Below, piece by piece: positions 12,110 through 24,290 of a stretch of DNA of 64,000 nt. The stretch is from Miscanthus floridulus. Its lineage: Eukaryota > Streptophyta > Magnoliopsida > Poales > Poaceae. Location of the stretch: assembly GCF_019320115.1 (NCBI RefSeq), contig NC_089587.1, positions 100,218,166 to 100,282,165 on the forward strand. Reading direction: 5' to 3'. The notes beneath the pieces are model-generated. The model was not told the origin of the DNA and ran no database searches. It saw only the letters and a program-made list of their open reading frames with translations. The first letter of the stretch is position 1. The number at the start of each line of letters is the position of its first letter. The translations under genes and the position numbers were made by a program.

Positions 12110-15100
12110 GCAAAGTGTTTTATCTGAATGTTGAATACGTTTCACACATATGTTGTGAGTGCTTTTATCAGAATGTTGCATATATTTCACATATATGTTG
12201 CAACAGTATGTTTTAAATGTTTCATCTGTGTCAGACGTATGTTGCATCCAAGTGCCTCACGGGGGCACGAGGAGTGATGAGCACACGCCCCGGGCGCTGG
12301 GGGATGGGGCGCGATGAGCTAGGGACCGACGGATGTGGGCGCAGCGAGCTAGGAACCAACGAACGAGCGAGGCATAGTGATAGGGGCATAGTTGCACGTG
12401 CGAGGTAGGGGCGAGGTGAACAGGGGTGGGTGGCATGACCGTTTGGACGCGATGAGCGGTGGGCGTAGCGTCGACGACGGGGTGCGCGTGCGAATCAGAG
12501 TGAGGCGGACTACTAGTTCCTATATGAACAATATCCCAAATAGTTTTCACGTGGTAGCAATAAAAAGAAGTGTTTAATTGATTCATTGCAAGCACAGAAA
12601 CAATAATTTTGGCTACTGGTCTAATTTATTTTAATTAAATATCCTTCGTTAATATGCTCTAACTCACTTACATATATATATATTTCCTAAAAGTGCACAT
12701 ACCTATTTTTGGTACTTCCTTAGTCCTGAAGTACAAGATATCTAACATAATTTTAAGACCAAATAAAGAGTTGATAAAGACTAACTGTTCGGTTGATGGT
12801 TTTTGCGGCTGATAAGCCGGCTGATGTTGATGGTTTTTGCGACTGTTCAGCTGATGATTTTTGCGGTTGATAAGCTGGCTCATGCTATTTTGTTGTGAGA
12901 GAAAACCATTGTACCAAGGCTGATAAGCTGGGCTAATAAGTTCAAGCGATCCCTCTCACTAATTAGTTAGTCTAACATGCTTAACGTATACTATAATTTA
13001 AAAAGGCTGATATCCATGTTATTGTTTCGGCTATAGTCATTTTAGATATGATGTTGTTTAAAAGACATGAATGTTCTAGAAAGACAAATACAAATGGATA
13101 AGTTTGAATAACCCGTAATACCTTGGGATAAATTTTAAACCTTCGATTATATTTCAAGACGGAAGGTGTACTTAAAAAATACATATCGTTTGAGCCTGCT
13201 ACCAATTTGCATAAGGTAAGGCAGATTGTTTTGTCTGCACTATTTTTGAGTTGTTTCCAAACTTCACCATTTGTTGGCGAAGTTAGTGTGATGGAACAAA
13301 GGGTTAGAGCTAAAAAATACATCTGTTTCGAGGATCATTAACATATACGAAACTTCAAATATGAAAATTACAAAGGAGTCTTCGCTTAAAACAGATACAA
13401 CCATGACACCCTCCATCCTAGACTATAATTAACTTTGATTTTATTCTAAATCATTTACTTCTTGTTGGACATTCCGACATTGCATGCTTACCAACTGGTG
13501 TTGGACAAAGCAGGCATGGGACTTCAGCGGCTCCGATGAGCATCTTCGTTTTACAGGTCAGTGGTAATCAAAGTCCTAATCAAGTACTAAACACGGATTA
13601 GATATTCACGTGTTAGGTGAATCTAAGATCCTTAATTAAGATTAGTTTTTAGAACCGGATGATGAATCCATGATGTCAATAAGAAGATTCGCTGAGCAAT
13701 GACATTCAGAACCATTCATCCTGTGAGTAATGCGTATAATATTGAATCTGTCTACCCAAAAATCGGTAGTTTTGGGCCTCCCCAACAACTCATTGTTGGA
13801 AGACCCCAAAACAACCGGATTAACAAGCTAACAAAATAGGTTGTTCCAGCACCATCCAACAACCGGATTTCCTGAACTTCAGGTCAAAATCTAATGGTCC
13901 AAATAATTAACAGTAAAATCTAATAATCACAATAATAATCACCACTCAGAATACACACAATTCAGCACACATAGTGACAACCAAAATACACAACCTCAAA
14001 TCAAATCTGATGGTCCAAATAATTGACACTAAAATCTAATTATCACAATAATAATGACCACTCACACTACACAGAGTTCAACACACATGCTACTTAAAAT
14101 CTCAAGTGCCAAACTTACACTAAATATTCAAATAACAGATTACATCAACAAAGATATAAATTTACATCACTCTGATAAGAAATTTACATTGAACGAATCA
14201 TTGTAAATATAGTAACATGACACTATAAATACAATATAAAGACAATGTAAATGCAACAATGGTGCACAATATATAGTTAGCACTAGCTATGCTGGAATAA
14301 CACATCAAGCAGAGTGCTGAACATAAATCAATGAATCAAACCAAAAAACATGAACCAAACAACAAAGAATACTGAAAAACAAGAGAACATCCAGCAGAAC
14401 ACTGGAAAATAGAAGCAAATTGATGTGCAAAGAGCAAAAACAAAATGAGCAAACCTTACAACATGATGGAATCACCTCTGAACAGTGCAAAACGACACGG
14501 GGGAGATAACGATGCGAAAATAAAACAACAAAAACCAGGGGTGACTCCCAATTTTGAAGAGCAGAACTAAGATTACACCATGCACCTAAAAAAATAGCAA
14601 CCAAAACAAAACCAATTAAAATATAAACGGGGGATTGAAAAATTACATCTTGAAAGGAACTATCACCAAACTTGCACAACCACTACAATGCACTGCAACA
14701 GCTGACCAAAAACTAATCTAGTACTCGAGAAAAAGAACACTATAGAACCCCAACTTACATCACCAGTCAAGAAAATTACAATGAAGAGTCTACTATAAAT
14801 ATATTAATAGGAAATTGTAAATTCAGTAAAAACTGAATGTAATTCCAATTATATGTCACTGATTTAGTCTATTGACTAGATGAACAGAGCACACAGCCAC
14901 AACCCTGCACAAAATCTAAAAAATGTCAATGAATATTGTCTGAGATAAATTAATTTTTGAAATAAATGAAGGAATTAAAAAACACATGTCAAATTCTTCA
15001 GAAAAAACCAAATGTTTTCTATGGAAGGCAGATAACAAAGAGAAATATGGCGACATACTTCACAAATTTAAACCAAATATCTACAGGAAAAACAATATTT

Positions 15101-15707
15101 TCCAAATATTTTCTATGCAATGCAGATAATAGAAACAAAAAATTACGATGCTACTGATCAAGATACAGAGCAACGTTGCAAACAATTAAGAAACATGAAG
15201 TGTCCGTACCAAAAAATAGCAAGACAAACACAAATATGACTAAGGGGTAGTTCATCACAAAAACTTCAGAGTATGGTGGATAGAATTGGGCATACTTGCC
15301 TTTAATATAACAGTCTGAAGATACCTCAACAGGTAGTTCTCTGGGGTAAGAGCAATGGCCATGTCCAGCTTGCTCTGCTAGTCGACAGCCATCCCATAGT
15401 GGCTCATGGAGCAAAGCATCACTTCATACGTAATGTGGCAACGGTTCCTCACATCAAGAGTAAGCAGCAAGTCAGGTCACTTGAATGGTTTTACATATGT
15501 CAAATTCTTCAGGAAAAATACACAAATGTTTTCTGTGGAAGACAGATATCAAAGAGAAATATGGCACATACTTCACAAATCTAAAACAAATTTGTACAGA
15601 AACACCAATATTTTCCAAATATTTTCTATGCAATGCAGATAACAAAAGAAATATTCCACATTGTGCACAAATGAACAAATTCACAAAAGGAGAGGCATCT
15701 AGTGTTT
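12110..15707 (+). repeat. Tandem duplication, copy 2 (about 3.60 kb)
   Basis: Second copy of the unit at 8028-12105, in the same direction. It has a single 529-bp segment and a 48-bp hairpin sequence at about 13771-13818 that copy 1 lacks. It also has about 15 extra bases near 15666. It is non-coding as far as I can see. The 124-codon minus-strand frame at 14305-14679 has hydrophobic stretches but no family resemblance, and copy 1 interrupts it. Confidence 0.9.
13771..13818. repeat. 48-bp hairpin present in only one of two duplicate copies
   Basis: The arms read GTTTTGGGCCTCCCCAACAA and TTGTTGGAAGACCCCAAAAC around a short CTCA loop, so nearly the whole insert can fold back on itself. The matching place in copy 1 is near 10220-10226 and reads straight through. 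Confidence 0.8.
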
Positions 15708-17655
15708 TCTAGGAGTATCTATAATAAAACATGATCTAGCTACTTATTCTACTTTCCTGCTGGCATTACACATAAGCAACCTCAAACCACAACTCTTAAA
15801 GATCACACTTCCTAGTAACAAACCATTGCTATATATGTGATCAGTCGGTCCATAAACATGTTAAGAGAAACCAGGTACATTATCTAATAGATCCTAATGC
15901 AACAAGAAACATCATGACACAAACCACATGGAAAAAAGCAAACACACCACATGAATACAGTAAGAAGTTGCTCTCCAATAATTGAAAATGGCTACAAGAT
16001 TAAACAAATAAAACAGAACTGCTTGAAACTACAGAAATAATAATGAGGACAATGAAACTTACATAAATTCACACTCCATAATTGGGAGCATGTAAGACCA
16101 ACTAAATAGTAGTTCTCTCATTCCCAACTTATATCATCCTGTCAAGGAAATTACACTGAAAATTTTAGTGTAAATATAGTAATAGGACATTGTAAAAACA
16201 GTAAAAAGACAATGTAAATCCAATCAGATGTCACTAATTTGGTCTATTGACTAGATGAACAGAGCACACAACCACAGCATTGCACAAACTCTGAAACTAT
16301 GAAACAATATTTTCAGAGATAAATACAATTATGAGATAAATGAAGGAATTCAGAAAGACATACACCAAACTCTTTAAAAAAATCCAAATATTTTCTATGG
16401 AAGGCAGATATCAGAAAGAAATATGGCACATACTTCACAAATGAAAAACAAATTTCTTCAGAACAAAGAATATTTAGCAGATTTTTCTATGGAATCTAGA
16501 TAACAGACAGAAATATTCCACATTCTTCACAAATGAAGGAATCTAGAAAGCAAAGGCAGCCAATATTTCTAGCAGTTTCTATAACAAAACATGCTCTAGC
16601 TATTTATTGTCCTTTCCTGCTGGTACACCACAAAAACAACCTCACAACTGAGCTCTTCAACACAAAAGAGCTGTATAGGTGATCAAACAGTCCATAAACA
16701 TGTCACGACACAAACCGCATGAAAAAGCAGAGACGCCAAAATGAAACGGACATAAGCAAATGACAAAAGCAATGAAAGAAAAAATAATAAACGCTCGCTG
16801 CAGCACAGGTAGCCAATTGAAACTGCAATGAAATTAATGATGAGAATGAAACTTACACATATTCTAGTTAAAAAATATATTTAATAAATTATTATAAATA
16901 TACTAATAAGACAGTATAAATATACTAAAAAGACAATGTAAATGCACACATGTGTCAACCTAACCCGATTTGCTCTATTGACTAGAAGAATAAAAAGACA
17001 TTGCTCAATAGAATCCCAATCCAGAAACATGTCTATAGTGGGCTAAAAAGAAATAATATTATAGGACAAAGGCACAAAAGCAATAAACCCATAGGTTTGA
17101 AGACATATGTGCCATAATGTTCATAGAAGAAACATATTATCCAAATTATATTTGCAAAGGATTGCAGATCCTAGAGACATATGCCATATTAACAGGATAT
17201 ACTAAAATTACATCACTAAGTACAAAAATTTACAGTGCATACTAGGATGTAAACTTAGTGCTAGTAATATATAAGTGTTGGCCTAAGCAAAAGGTATTCT
17301 TTTGCACAGATAAGAACTTACCCTTTAATCAATCGTATATCAGGCTTGTGTCCCTCAGTTGCATTCCGATCATCTCCCTACCAGTAAAGCCTACTAAGGT
17401 GTTAGAGCCCCCTGCAAACAATTCATGCAAAAAAAGTGTAAATAGAAAAGAACGACTGGATGAAAAATCATACAAAAACAGTAAGAAAAAGGGAGGATAA
17501 ATTATTCACTGACTAACAGAAAAGTGAAAAAGCAAAAAATAATAATAATAATAATAAAAGGTGCAACAGCACAACTGATAGTCCCAAAAGAAAAAAAACG
17601 ATTACCTTTAGGAAGCCCAAAAATAGAATAAAGTCCCTGGAAAAAAGGATTGTTA
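15708..17655. other. AT-rich repeat region, no gene seen
   Basis: It carries diverged copies of motifs from the 4-kb unit. TTTTCTATGGAAGGCAGATA occurs near 11430, 15017 and 16395, with weaker copies elsewhere. TTGGTCTATTGACTAGA occurs near 11275, 14868, 16240 and, weaker, 16975. So a unit of roughly 0.7 kb appears to have been repeated several times across 10.5-17.0 kb. An (AAT)n microsatellite lies near 17538-17557. Confidence 0.5.
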
Positions 17656-18388
17656 GAGCATCTCCGAGAGTTTTCTATTTTTTCCTCCTAAAACTTGAAG
17701 TTTTACAACTCCTAAAAAGGTATTGGGAGGGAAAAAAGAAAACCATCTCCAAGAGCTTCTAATAAATTGCTTTTAAAAAATCAAATTTGGGACGAATTTG
17801 ATGAAGCATCCAATCAACCACGCCACGAACATCTGACATCTCATCTCAATCCATCCAGCTTGCCTCAATCCCTAGCCCGGCCGGCCGGCAGCCATGTCCA
17901 CCACGGAAGAAGCCGCTGGTGGCTACGGCTACGACTGCCTGAGCAAGCTGAAGGCGTTCGACGACACCAAGGCCGGCGACAAGGGCCTCGTGGACGCCGG
18001 CGTCACGACCGTCCCCGCCATCTTCCGCCACCACCACCAGGACGGGCCGCAGGTATCGCCCTCTAGCAGCAGCGGCTGCACTATTAGCGTTATCCCAGTC
18101 ATCGACCTCTCGGCGGCGTCGGCGGCGGACGTAGCCGCGCGGGCGGAGGTGGTCGCGCAGGTGAAGGCCGTGGCCGAGACGGTGGGGTTCTTCCAGCTGG
18201 TGAACCACGTGCGCGGGAGAAGGATCCGCGCGACTCAAGAGCCGCATAAAGTTATGCGGAACTGGCTCAGTTTTCCCAAGTGCCTAAATATTAGGAGGAT
18301 GGATTAGGAACTGTTGGAGAGAGATTTTTTCTGATTTTTCTAAAAACCAAGTATTATGAAGGCAAATAGGGAACTCTTGGAGATGCTC
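17656..18388 (+). mobile_element. Gene-carrying TIR element, PIF/Harbinger-like (Pack-type)
   Basis: The 733-bp element is flanked by TTA at 17653-17655 and 18389-18391. The left end reads GAGCATCTCCGAGAGTTTT; the reverse complement of the right end reads GAGCATCTCCAAGAGTTCC, with 22 of the first 25 bases matching. A 3-bp TTA target duplication with GAGCATCTCC ends is typical of Tourist and PIF/Harbinger elements in grasses. There is no transposase gene, so it would depend on another element for movement. The GC-rich interior (about 17800-18230) is host gene sequence, in sharp contrast with the AT-rich ends. Confidence 0.8.
17894..18307 (+). pseudogene. First-exon fragment of a BX6-like 2-oxoglutarate/Fe(II) dioxygenase, open as a 137-codon chimera
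   Basis: Residues 1 to about 106 match the start of grass dioxygenases of the ACC-oxidase-homolog/BX6 group. Seen are YDCLSKLKAFDDTKAG, GLVDAGVTTVPAIF, IPVIDLS and the end of the N-terminal DIOX_N region at ETVGFFQLVNH. Homology then stops. The next 31 codons come from element sequence, ending in TAG at 18305-18307. The catalytic core with the HxD...H iron ligands and the RxS 2-oxoglutarate site is absent, so it cannot be an enzyme. The start is the ATG at 17894, after a GC-rich leader that looks like captured 5' untranslated sequence. The frame is intact, so a short protein is possible, but there is no evidence for one. Confidence 0.75.
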
Positions 18389-18391
18389 TTA

Positions 18392-19223
18392 TAGCACCAA
18401 ATATAACAATAGTTTATGTTAGAATGACATAAAGATAAAAGCCCATAAGAAACAAAGTAATTATTAAGATGACTATTTTTGTGCTAACTGTGTTTGTGTG
18501 CCACCAACACAAACAAAGCCCAATCCCCCCAAATTAAAGTTACATTCATACAACTGACATACATGCTGACTGCAGAGGAGAGGAAGCACGTACAGGAGGC
18601 ATCAATCAAAGAAATGGTAAATCAAAAGGGCTGTGCAAATGCAAGCCATCAGAATTCAAAAGGAGAACAAACAAAACAACACCCACTTGCTGTGCCCAAA
18701 TGCCAAGGCGAAGGACGAACCAGATAGCTAATCACACCAATTGAACCAGCTAGAACTCAAATCATGGTCGTGTCCTCGTGGGGATCCAACCAGCGAGCAG
18801 AGAAGGAGCAAGTGCAGACGTGCCTTGCGAAGCAGATCTCACGCACACCTACAGGCTAAAACCTAAGAGTCAGGATGAAATCACCATAAATCTCGTCACC
18901 ATCTAGCTAATCCCCACGGCAAAAAACACGAAGCGGAGCCATGGATCATTCGTTCTCATGCCAAAAATCACACAATCAAATTAAATAAAACCCAAACATG
19001 GTGACGAACACAGAGCCCGCATCCGCGCTGCACCAAAACCCCGACAAAGAAACCCAATTGAAGAAGACATCAGACCAGCGCTAGAAAAAAACAGATTCAC
19101 AAGGAATAAACTCAAACCCCTCGTACAAACACATCACTAATGTGAGAACGAACCTAACAACAATGATTTACTAGCAAACAAGGGATCAGAAGCAACAAAC
19201 CTGGCCAAACCCTAGAAATCGTC
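18392..19223. other. Spacer, no gene seen
   Basis: Mixed-composition DNA with no recognisable family in either strand. The minus strand towards 19200 has a CTAGGGTTTGGCC string like many grass 5' leaders, but no supported coding region follows it. Confidence 0.3.
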
Positions 19224-19322
19224 AGTCGCCGCCATCGGGGAATGAGAGCACTGCGAGGTCGCCGCCGACGGGGAACAAGAGCACCGCGAGGTCGCCACCG
19301 ACGGGAAACGAGAGCACCACAA
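19224..19322. repeat. 33-bp tandem repeat, three copies
   Basis: Three units of GTCGCCGCC(A/G)(T/A)CGGGGAA...AGAGCAC. The unit is a multiple of three, so on the minus strand it reads as an 11-residue Ser/Cys-rich repeat inside a 98-codon frame (19508-19212). That frame has no recognised family and I do not call it a gene. Confidence 0.7.
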
Positions 19323-19661
19323 AGAAAACGAGACGGAATGAAATGAGGAAAAGGGGGAAACGGACGCTACACATTCGGGCGCGACTCCCCAAAACTCAAA
19401 TAGTAGCGCCGACGCGCGGACCCCACAGGATAGACACAGATAAACGAGAGCGCCGGAGACAGTTCGGGTGGCAGACCGAGCAAAATCGGACGGCAGACGT
19501 AGCGACACGTGCCAAATCCGATGGGCAGAAAACCGGTTGATGGAGGGAGCGAAAACAACCAGGCACCAGATAGCAATTCTGATAATATTATATTACAGAC
19601 ACATTTCTATGCAGCTATCCAGCCTACAAATCTTAGGAGGATTAGTTCGATTGGTGATCAG

Positions 19662-22600
19662 TTATATATGCCATCTGGCCTTGCTGCTTCTGCTCACTGC
19701 CTCCCTCTTTTTTCTGCTCCGGCTAGGAGCATTCTTCCCTGCCACCATCACAAGAGTTGACTGACGCCGCGTCCTGCTGCTCCCACCGCCGCCTCCTTCG
19801 CCATCAATAATGTCCTCCCAGCTACTGCTGCTTTGCTCTTCAACCTGCTGTTGTACGGCATCATGGCATATCCCTTCTTCATCTTGTGTCACGTTGTCGT
19901 CACTTCCGCCCTCAGCCTGCTCAAGCTCGGGATGATGGCCTGATCGAATATTCGTCCTCTCTTCGCCATCGCCCATTTCTGAATACCCGGGCTTCTGATT
20001 CTTTGATGACAAAGCTGCAGCAGGCATTCTCACGCCGTCGTCTTCGTCCTCCAAGCTTATGAACTCGTCGCTGGACTTGTTGGTCGTCCCTGTCTCATCC
20101 TCATCCTCGGGTGCTTCCTCTTGGCCTGCTTCTTCGTCACTGCCGTTCCTCCTTGCCATCTCATCGGATTCCTCTCCAGCTTCCACGGCAGCTACGCCTC
20201 CATCCCACATTGCTAGTAGCACCTGCACGGCGTGTTTTGCAGCATCGGCAGCCCAGCCGCCGCCGCCGACCTCATCGACGTCATCCAGTTCGCCACCCGC
20301 CATCTTCTCTTGTGCTTTGATAAGCAGGTCCAGCGCACTGCTCCTGATGCTCTCAGAGCAGAAACCACCGAGTTGCGCGAATTCCAGCAGGAAATGAACA
20401 TCAAGCTGGACCTGGGCGGCGCCATGGACGGCCCACGAGTCCAGGTTGCTGGAGAGCCAGCAGATCATCGCCTCCATCAGCTCCCGCAGCAGCTTCTTCA
20501 TGGTCCCGTCCTCGCCGCTCAAGATCGCGCCATACACCTCGGTCAGACGTCTCACCCGAAGGAACACCACCTGTAAAGCCATAGAAGGCATCATCGAGTC
20601 CTGCGCCTGCGGCGGCGGTGTTCTGCTTCCGAAGCGGCGGCCCTGCGCTGACGACGACATCGTGTCTCGTATGAACTGCTGGCAGAAGCAGCTCCACACC
20701 TGCCCGGACGCTTCCTTGATCAGCGAGATGAGGCTGGCCACTACTTCCCTCTGTGCTGATACCGGAAAACCCGACGACGACGGTGGTGATGGCGGTGTCC
20801 TGAAGACGCCGGACGCCATGGTCGGAAACAGGGACACCAACGTCGTGCAGTTGATTAGCACGGCGAGCTGCCACGTGTACCGCTCGTCGCCGGTCGGAGC
20901 AGCTGCTTCCTTTCTGGGGATGAGCTCCACGATGGAGTGCATGTACTCCCTGAACAACTCTGCCACAAGCTGCAGGCCTACTGAATCGTTCGTCCCAATC
21001 CCAAGGCTGTGCAACGGCCAGGCTACGTCTTCCACAACCTCCTGTTCATCCAGCCAAATCATCAATTATACATACATATTGTTTGTGAACAACAATACAT
21101 ACATATATATAAATATGTAACAGTACCTGTATAAGGGTGACAAATTTCCTTCCGTTGGTTGTCAGCAAGCAGTACTCAGCCTGCGGTGCTCCAGCAGCAG
21201 CCTGCACGACTCCAGGTGGCATGAGGAACCTGCCGAGCACCCAGGCGTCGGAAGCCACCAACAGCCGGACCACCTCCCTGAGATGCCTGCCATACATGGC
21301 CACGGCGTCTCGGACGCAGGGCACGACGAGGGCAACCACGTCTCGCTCGGAGGCGACGACGTCGACGGCCCTCAGCAGGGGGGAGTAGGAGACCGCGCAC
21401 TCGGCGGCCTCCAGCGCCAGAGCCAAGCTGTGGGCGGCAGTAGCGGGCGACGACATGGACCTCACGTACTCGGAGAAGGCGGCGCTCAGGTCCTCCATCT
21501 CCTCCCTCGCCCACCGGACGAGCCGAGGGGTGTAGGGAGACGGGTGCCCGTGCAGCGCCACGAAGCTCCTCGACGTCCGCACGATGGAGGAGAAGACCAC
21601 GCGCGCCAGGTCCTTGATGTAGTTGCCGCCGCCGGCGCCGCCGCTGTTGTGGACGTGACCTTGCGACGCGCGCAGGTCCTCCACGCCCCGGACGACGCTG
21701 GCGCGGTGCAGCTCGAAGAGCAGGTGGTTCGCTCGCTCCGCGTCTCCGAGCCTGCAGAGGCCGGAGAGCGCCCTGAGGAGCTCGGGCCGCGGCGTCCGCG
21801 GGTTCTCCGCCACGGAGACCAGGCGGGCGGCGACCCTCGCCTTCCTGGCGGACAACGCGCGCACGCTCGACGCGAACGCGATCGCTTCGGCGTCGTCGTC
21901 GGCGCCGGCGGCCTGCTGCTGCATCGTCTGCAGCGCTTGGCCTTGCAGCTCCAGGAGCTGGAGCGCCTCGTCCATCCGGTGCTCGGACAGAAGCACCTCC
22001 AGTTCCAGCTCCTCGTCGTGTTCACGTTGATATGGCAGGATTCCAATCCCGTCCATGTCAGCGGCCTCCTCCTTGGAACCGCCGGAACTAGGTAGTACCA
22101 TCGATGACGACGACGATGAGTACAGGCAGTTGGTGCTGACATGCTGGACGAGCCGCCTGTGTGCCATCACCTGACGCTTCAGGTGGTGAACGTTCTTGTC
22201 CAGATCACCAGCTTCTTGGAACATCCTGGGCCGCCGTCGATCAAGATATATATGACAATCAATGAATTAATTAGCACATCATGCCCGTGTGTATGGTGTG
22301 GCGTTCTTGGAACGAAGGAGGCAAATTAAATTAATGGCCTAGGTGTTTATTTATTTATGTACCTAATGAAGGAGAGGTAGCTGAGATAAACATTAGCGCT
22401 GAAGTCTTGCTCCGAGGCCTTCTTGATTTCGAGGAGCTCAGAGCACAGGTGTTGTATGCCCTGGAGCAGTAACGGAAACATACAGTCAGAAACCCTTGAA
22501 CTCGTGCAGCCGTGTACATGCCAATTGTCAAGGAATTCTGAATCGATTCGACCATCGGAGATTCGGAGTAGAGTAGGCAACAACCACTAGCACGGAGGAA

Positions 22601-22826
22601 CAGAACTAACCTTTGCAGTCATGGAGTGGAGTCCCAGGTGCAGGCGGCGGCCGTCCTCCTCCTCCTCCTCCTCTTCTTCCTCCTCGTCATCGTCCTCCTC
22701 CTCCTCCTCCTCCGGATCCGTGGCGGTGTCGGTGTCAGGTGCTGTCCCGCTGCCGTCGTCGTCATGGATGTAATCGTCGTAGCCCTTGGCGGCTCCGATG
22801 CCGCGGCGGTGCCTCAGAGACGCCAT
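19662..22826 (-). CDS. EXO84C: Exocyst complex subunit EXO84 family, EXO84C-like, four exons
   Basis: Exons by splice signals: 22826-22611, 22460-22363, 22225-21127, 21041-19662 (stop 19664-19662). All introns are GT-AG and phases fit, giving about 930 residues. EXO84 is part of the octameric exocyst that tethers secretory vesicles to the plasma membrane. Residues 1-72 are acidic with a long Glu/Asp run. Residues 73 to about 140 (GIQHLCSELLEIKKA, YLSYLSFIR, then a predicted helix) match the N-terminal Vps51/Exo84 rod. Residues about 230-440 look like the helical EXO84 C-terminal-type region (FSSIVRTSRSFVALHG, YTPRLVRWAREEME). The last 160 or so residues are an acidic, low-complexity tail ending in a basic patch (SRSRKKREAVSRSSK). 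Arabidopsis EXO84C is shorter, and the poly-acidic start and the tail explain the difference. Family call firm; the C paralogue is my best guess over A or B. Confidence 0.82.
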
Positions 22827-24063
22827 GATAGAATGATGCCTTAGCTTATTAGCTTGGTGGACACCGCTGCAGAGCGAGCGGGGCCGCAGTGCGTTCAGCG
22901 CCGCAGAACATATACTCCAACTCGTATATATGAGCTGCTAGTCGATGAGATCGATGGATCATACATATATATGTTGATGACAGCTTTGCGTTCCTTGGCC
23001 TGCTTGAACTCGTTCATGCGCTTTGCGCGAGCATCCCTATGAAGACGACGTCTATGACAGAGACTGCCGCTGCCGGCGGCCGGCCATTTTTTTTATTTTT
23101 TTGTATATCTCGCCATGCTTCAGCCATCATTTGTATATCTCACAGTGCCCGGCTGATAGCTACGGTTGGCGTGGGACGGCGATCGAGAGACAGAGTCCAC
23201 AAACAGCGACGATTAGTTCGTGGACAAGCACTACGGGACGCATGATCTTGGTCTCTTTGGATTGGTATGGTCCTTACATACATATAGCTCGAGTTCCAAC
23301 TTGAAAGCTGCATTGGCCGGGTTGGTAAGCGTGATCTCTTGACCCTTGCATCGGTAGGAGTTTACTAAGAGCTTCGAGGATCGATGCATGGGCAATTCGT
23401 CATCATAATGTTTACAACCCACTAGTATAGTCGTATATACTTCTCGGTCAATGTAGTCGTATCATACTGCTGGAGCTAGGTGAACGAGCTGAGAGATCTG
23501 TGTGTTTTTTGTTGACGATCATAGTTGAGTTCCCATTGCTGGTCGGCCAGCCGGCAGAGGTCGCCTGCTCTGCTCAGTTCTTTTTTGAACATCTGCTCTG
23601 TTCAGTTCTGACTTCTCACATGTTGTTCAACAACAACTTATGTACTGGTCCTAAGGCATGCACGCCGTCCATGCATCTCGAAAGTACCTATGGCATAGAT
23701 TGCCTGCCTGTTCCACTCAAAGCACTGTTCGTCGATTTATTATGAGAGAAAAATACCATTTCTTCGTTGAAAAAGTACTGCTGATGAGACAAGCGAGCCT
23801 GTGGAAATACTATATGTAGTGGGCTCATAAGACAAGCGAACATGACCGCGCGTGGTGGAAATACTATATGCAGTGGGTGCAATATGTTTGCACAATATAT
23901 ATGTTGTTGATGGAAACAAATGCGTTGCAACAGGGGGTCAAAGCCAAAATTTTACCTTTGGCGGTATGCTTTCCAGATGAGTTCGTTCACCTTCACCCTC
24001 AGCTCTCCGACTACAAGTCTCCGTTGATGCATCCTTTGGAACTTGGAAGATCATTTTTTTTTA
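22827..24063. other. Upstream region of the EXO84-like gene, no second gene seen
   Basis: The promoter side of the minus-strand gene. Short frames occur but none has family resemblance. The segment around 23740-23930 contains near-repeats (CATAAGACAAGCGA / GATGAGACAAGCGA and GGAAATACTATATGCAGTGGG), suggesting a small degraded transposon. Confidence 0.3.
22925..22934 (-). promoter_or_regulatory. Possible TATA box of the EXO84-like gene
   Basis: The minus strand reads CATATATACG about 100 bases upstream of the start codon at 22826. The position is plausible for a core promoter, but the region is rich in TATA-like strings (another near 22965), so this is a weak call. Confidence 0.3.
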
Positions 24064-24065
24064 AG

Positions 24066-24199
24066 GCCCCGTTCGGTTGGTAGAATTTTAACTGAAACTG
24101 ACTGAAAACACTGTTCTGGTTGAATTATTGTGAGAAAAAAAATAATATTTCAGCTGAAAAAAGAAACCGAAATGCCAAATATAAGGTAAGCCGAACATG
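24066..24199. mobile_element. Small hAT-like MITE
   Basis: It starts GGCCCCGTTCGGTTGG and ends TAAGCCGAACATGA, with the typical interior ATTGTGAGAAAAAAAATAATATTTCAGCTG. The ends are only roughly inverted. Similar small elements occur at 8700-8880 and 25858-25993. Confidence 0.45.
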
Positions 24200-24290
24200 A
24201 CGTAGTTGTAGGTAGAGGACGTGGCAACTAGACTTGGCTCGTGTCTAGTTGGCTAGTCCACACCAGGCTATCTTGTGTTCTTCGTTCTTG

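Noticed and set aside
14305..14679. 124-codon minus-strand frame with hydrophobic segments
   Set aside because: It lies in non-coding repeat DNA, is interrupted in the duplicate copy at 10694-11090, and resembles no family.
19343..19576. Possible protein from the 33-bp repeat region
   Set aside because: The frame is Ser/Cys-rich low complexity with no start context or family support; only the repeat itself is reported.
21283..22095. 270-codon plus-strand frame opposite EXO84 exon 3
   Set aside because: Complementary-strand shadow in GC-rich coding DNA; composition is biased and there is no homology I recognise.
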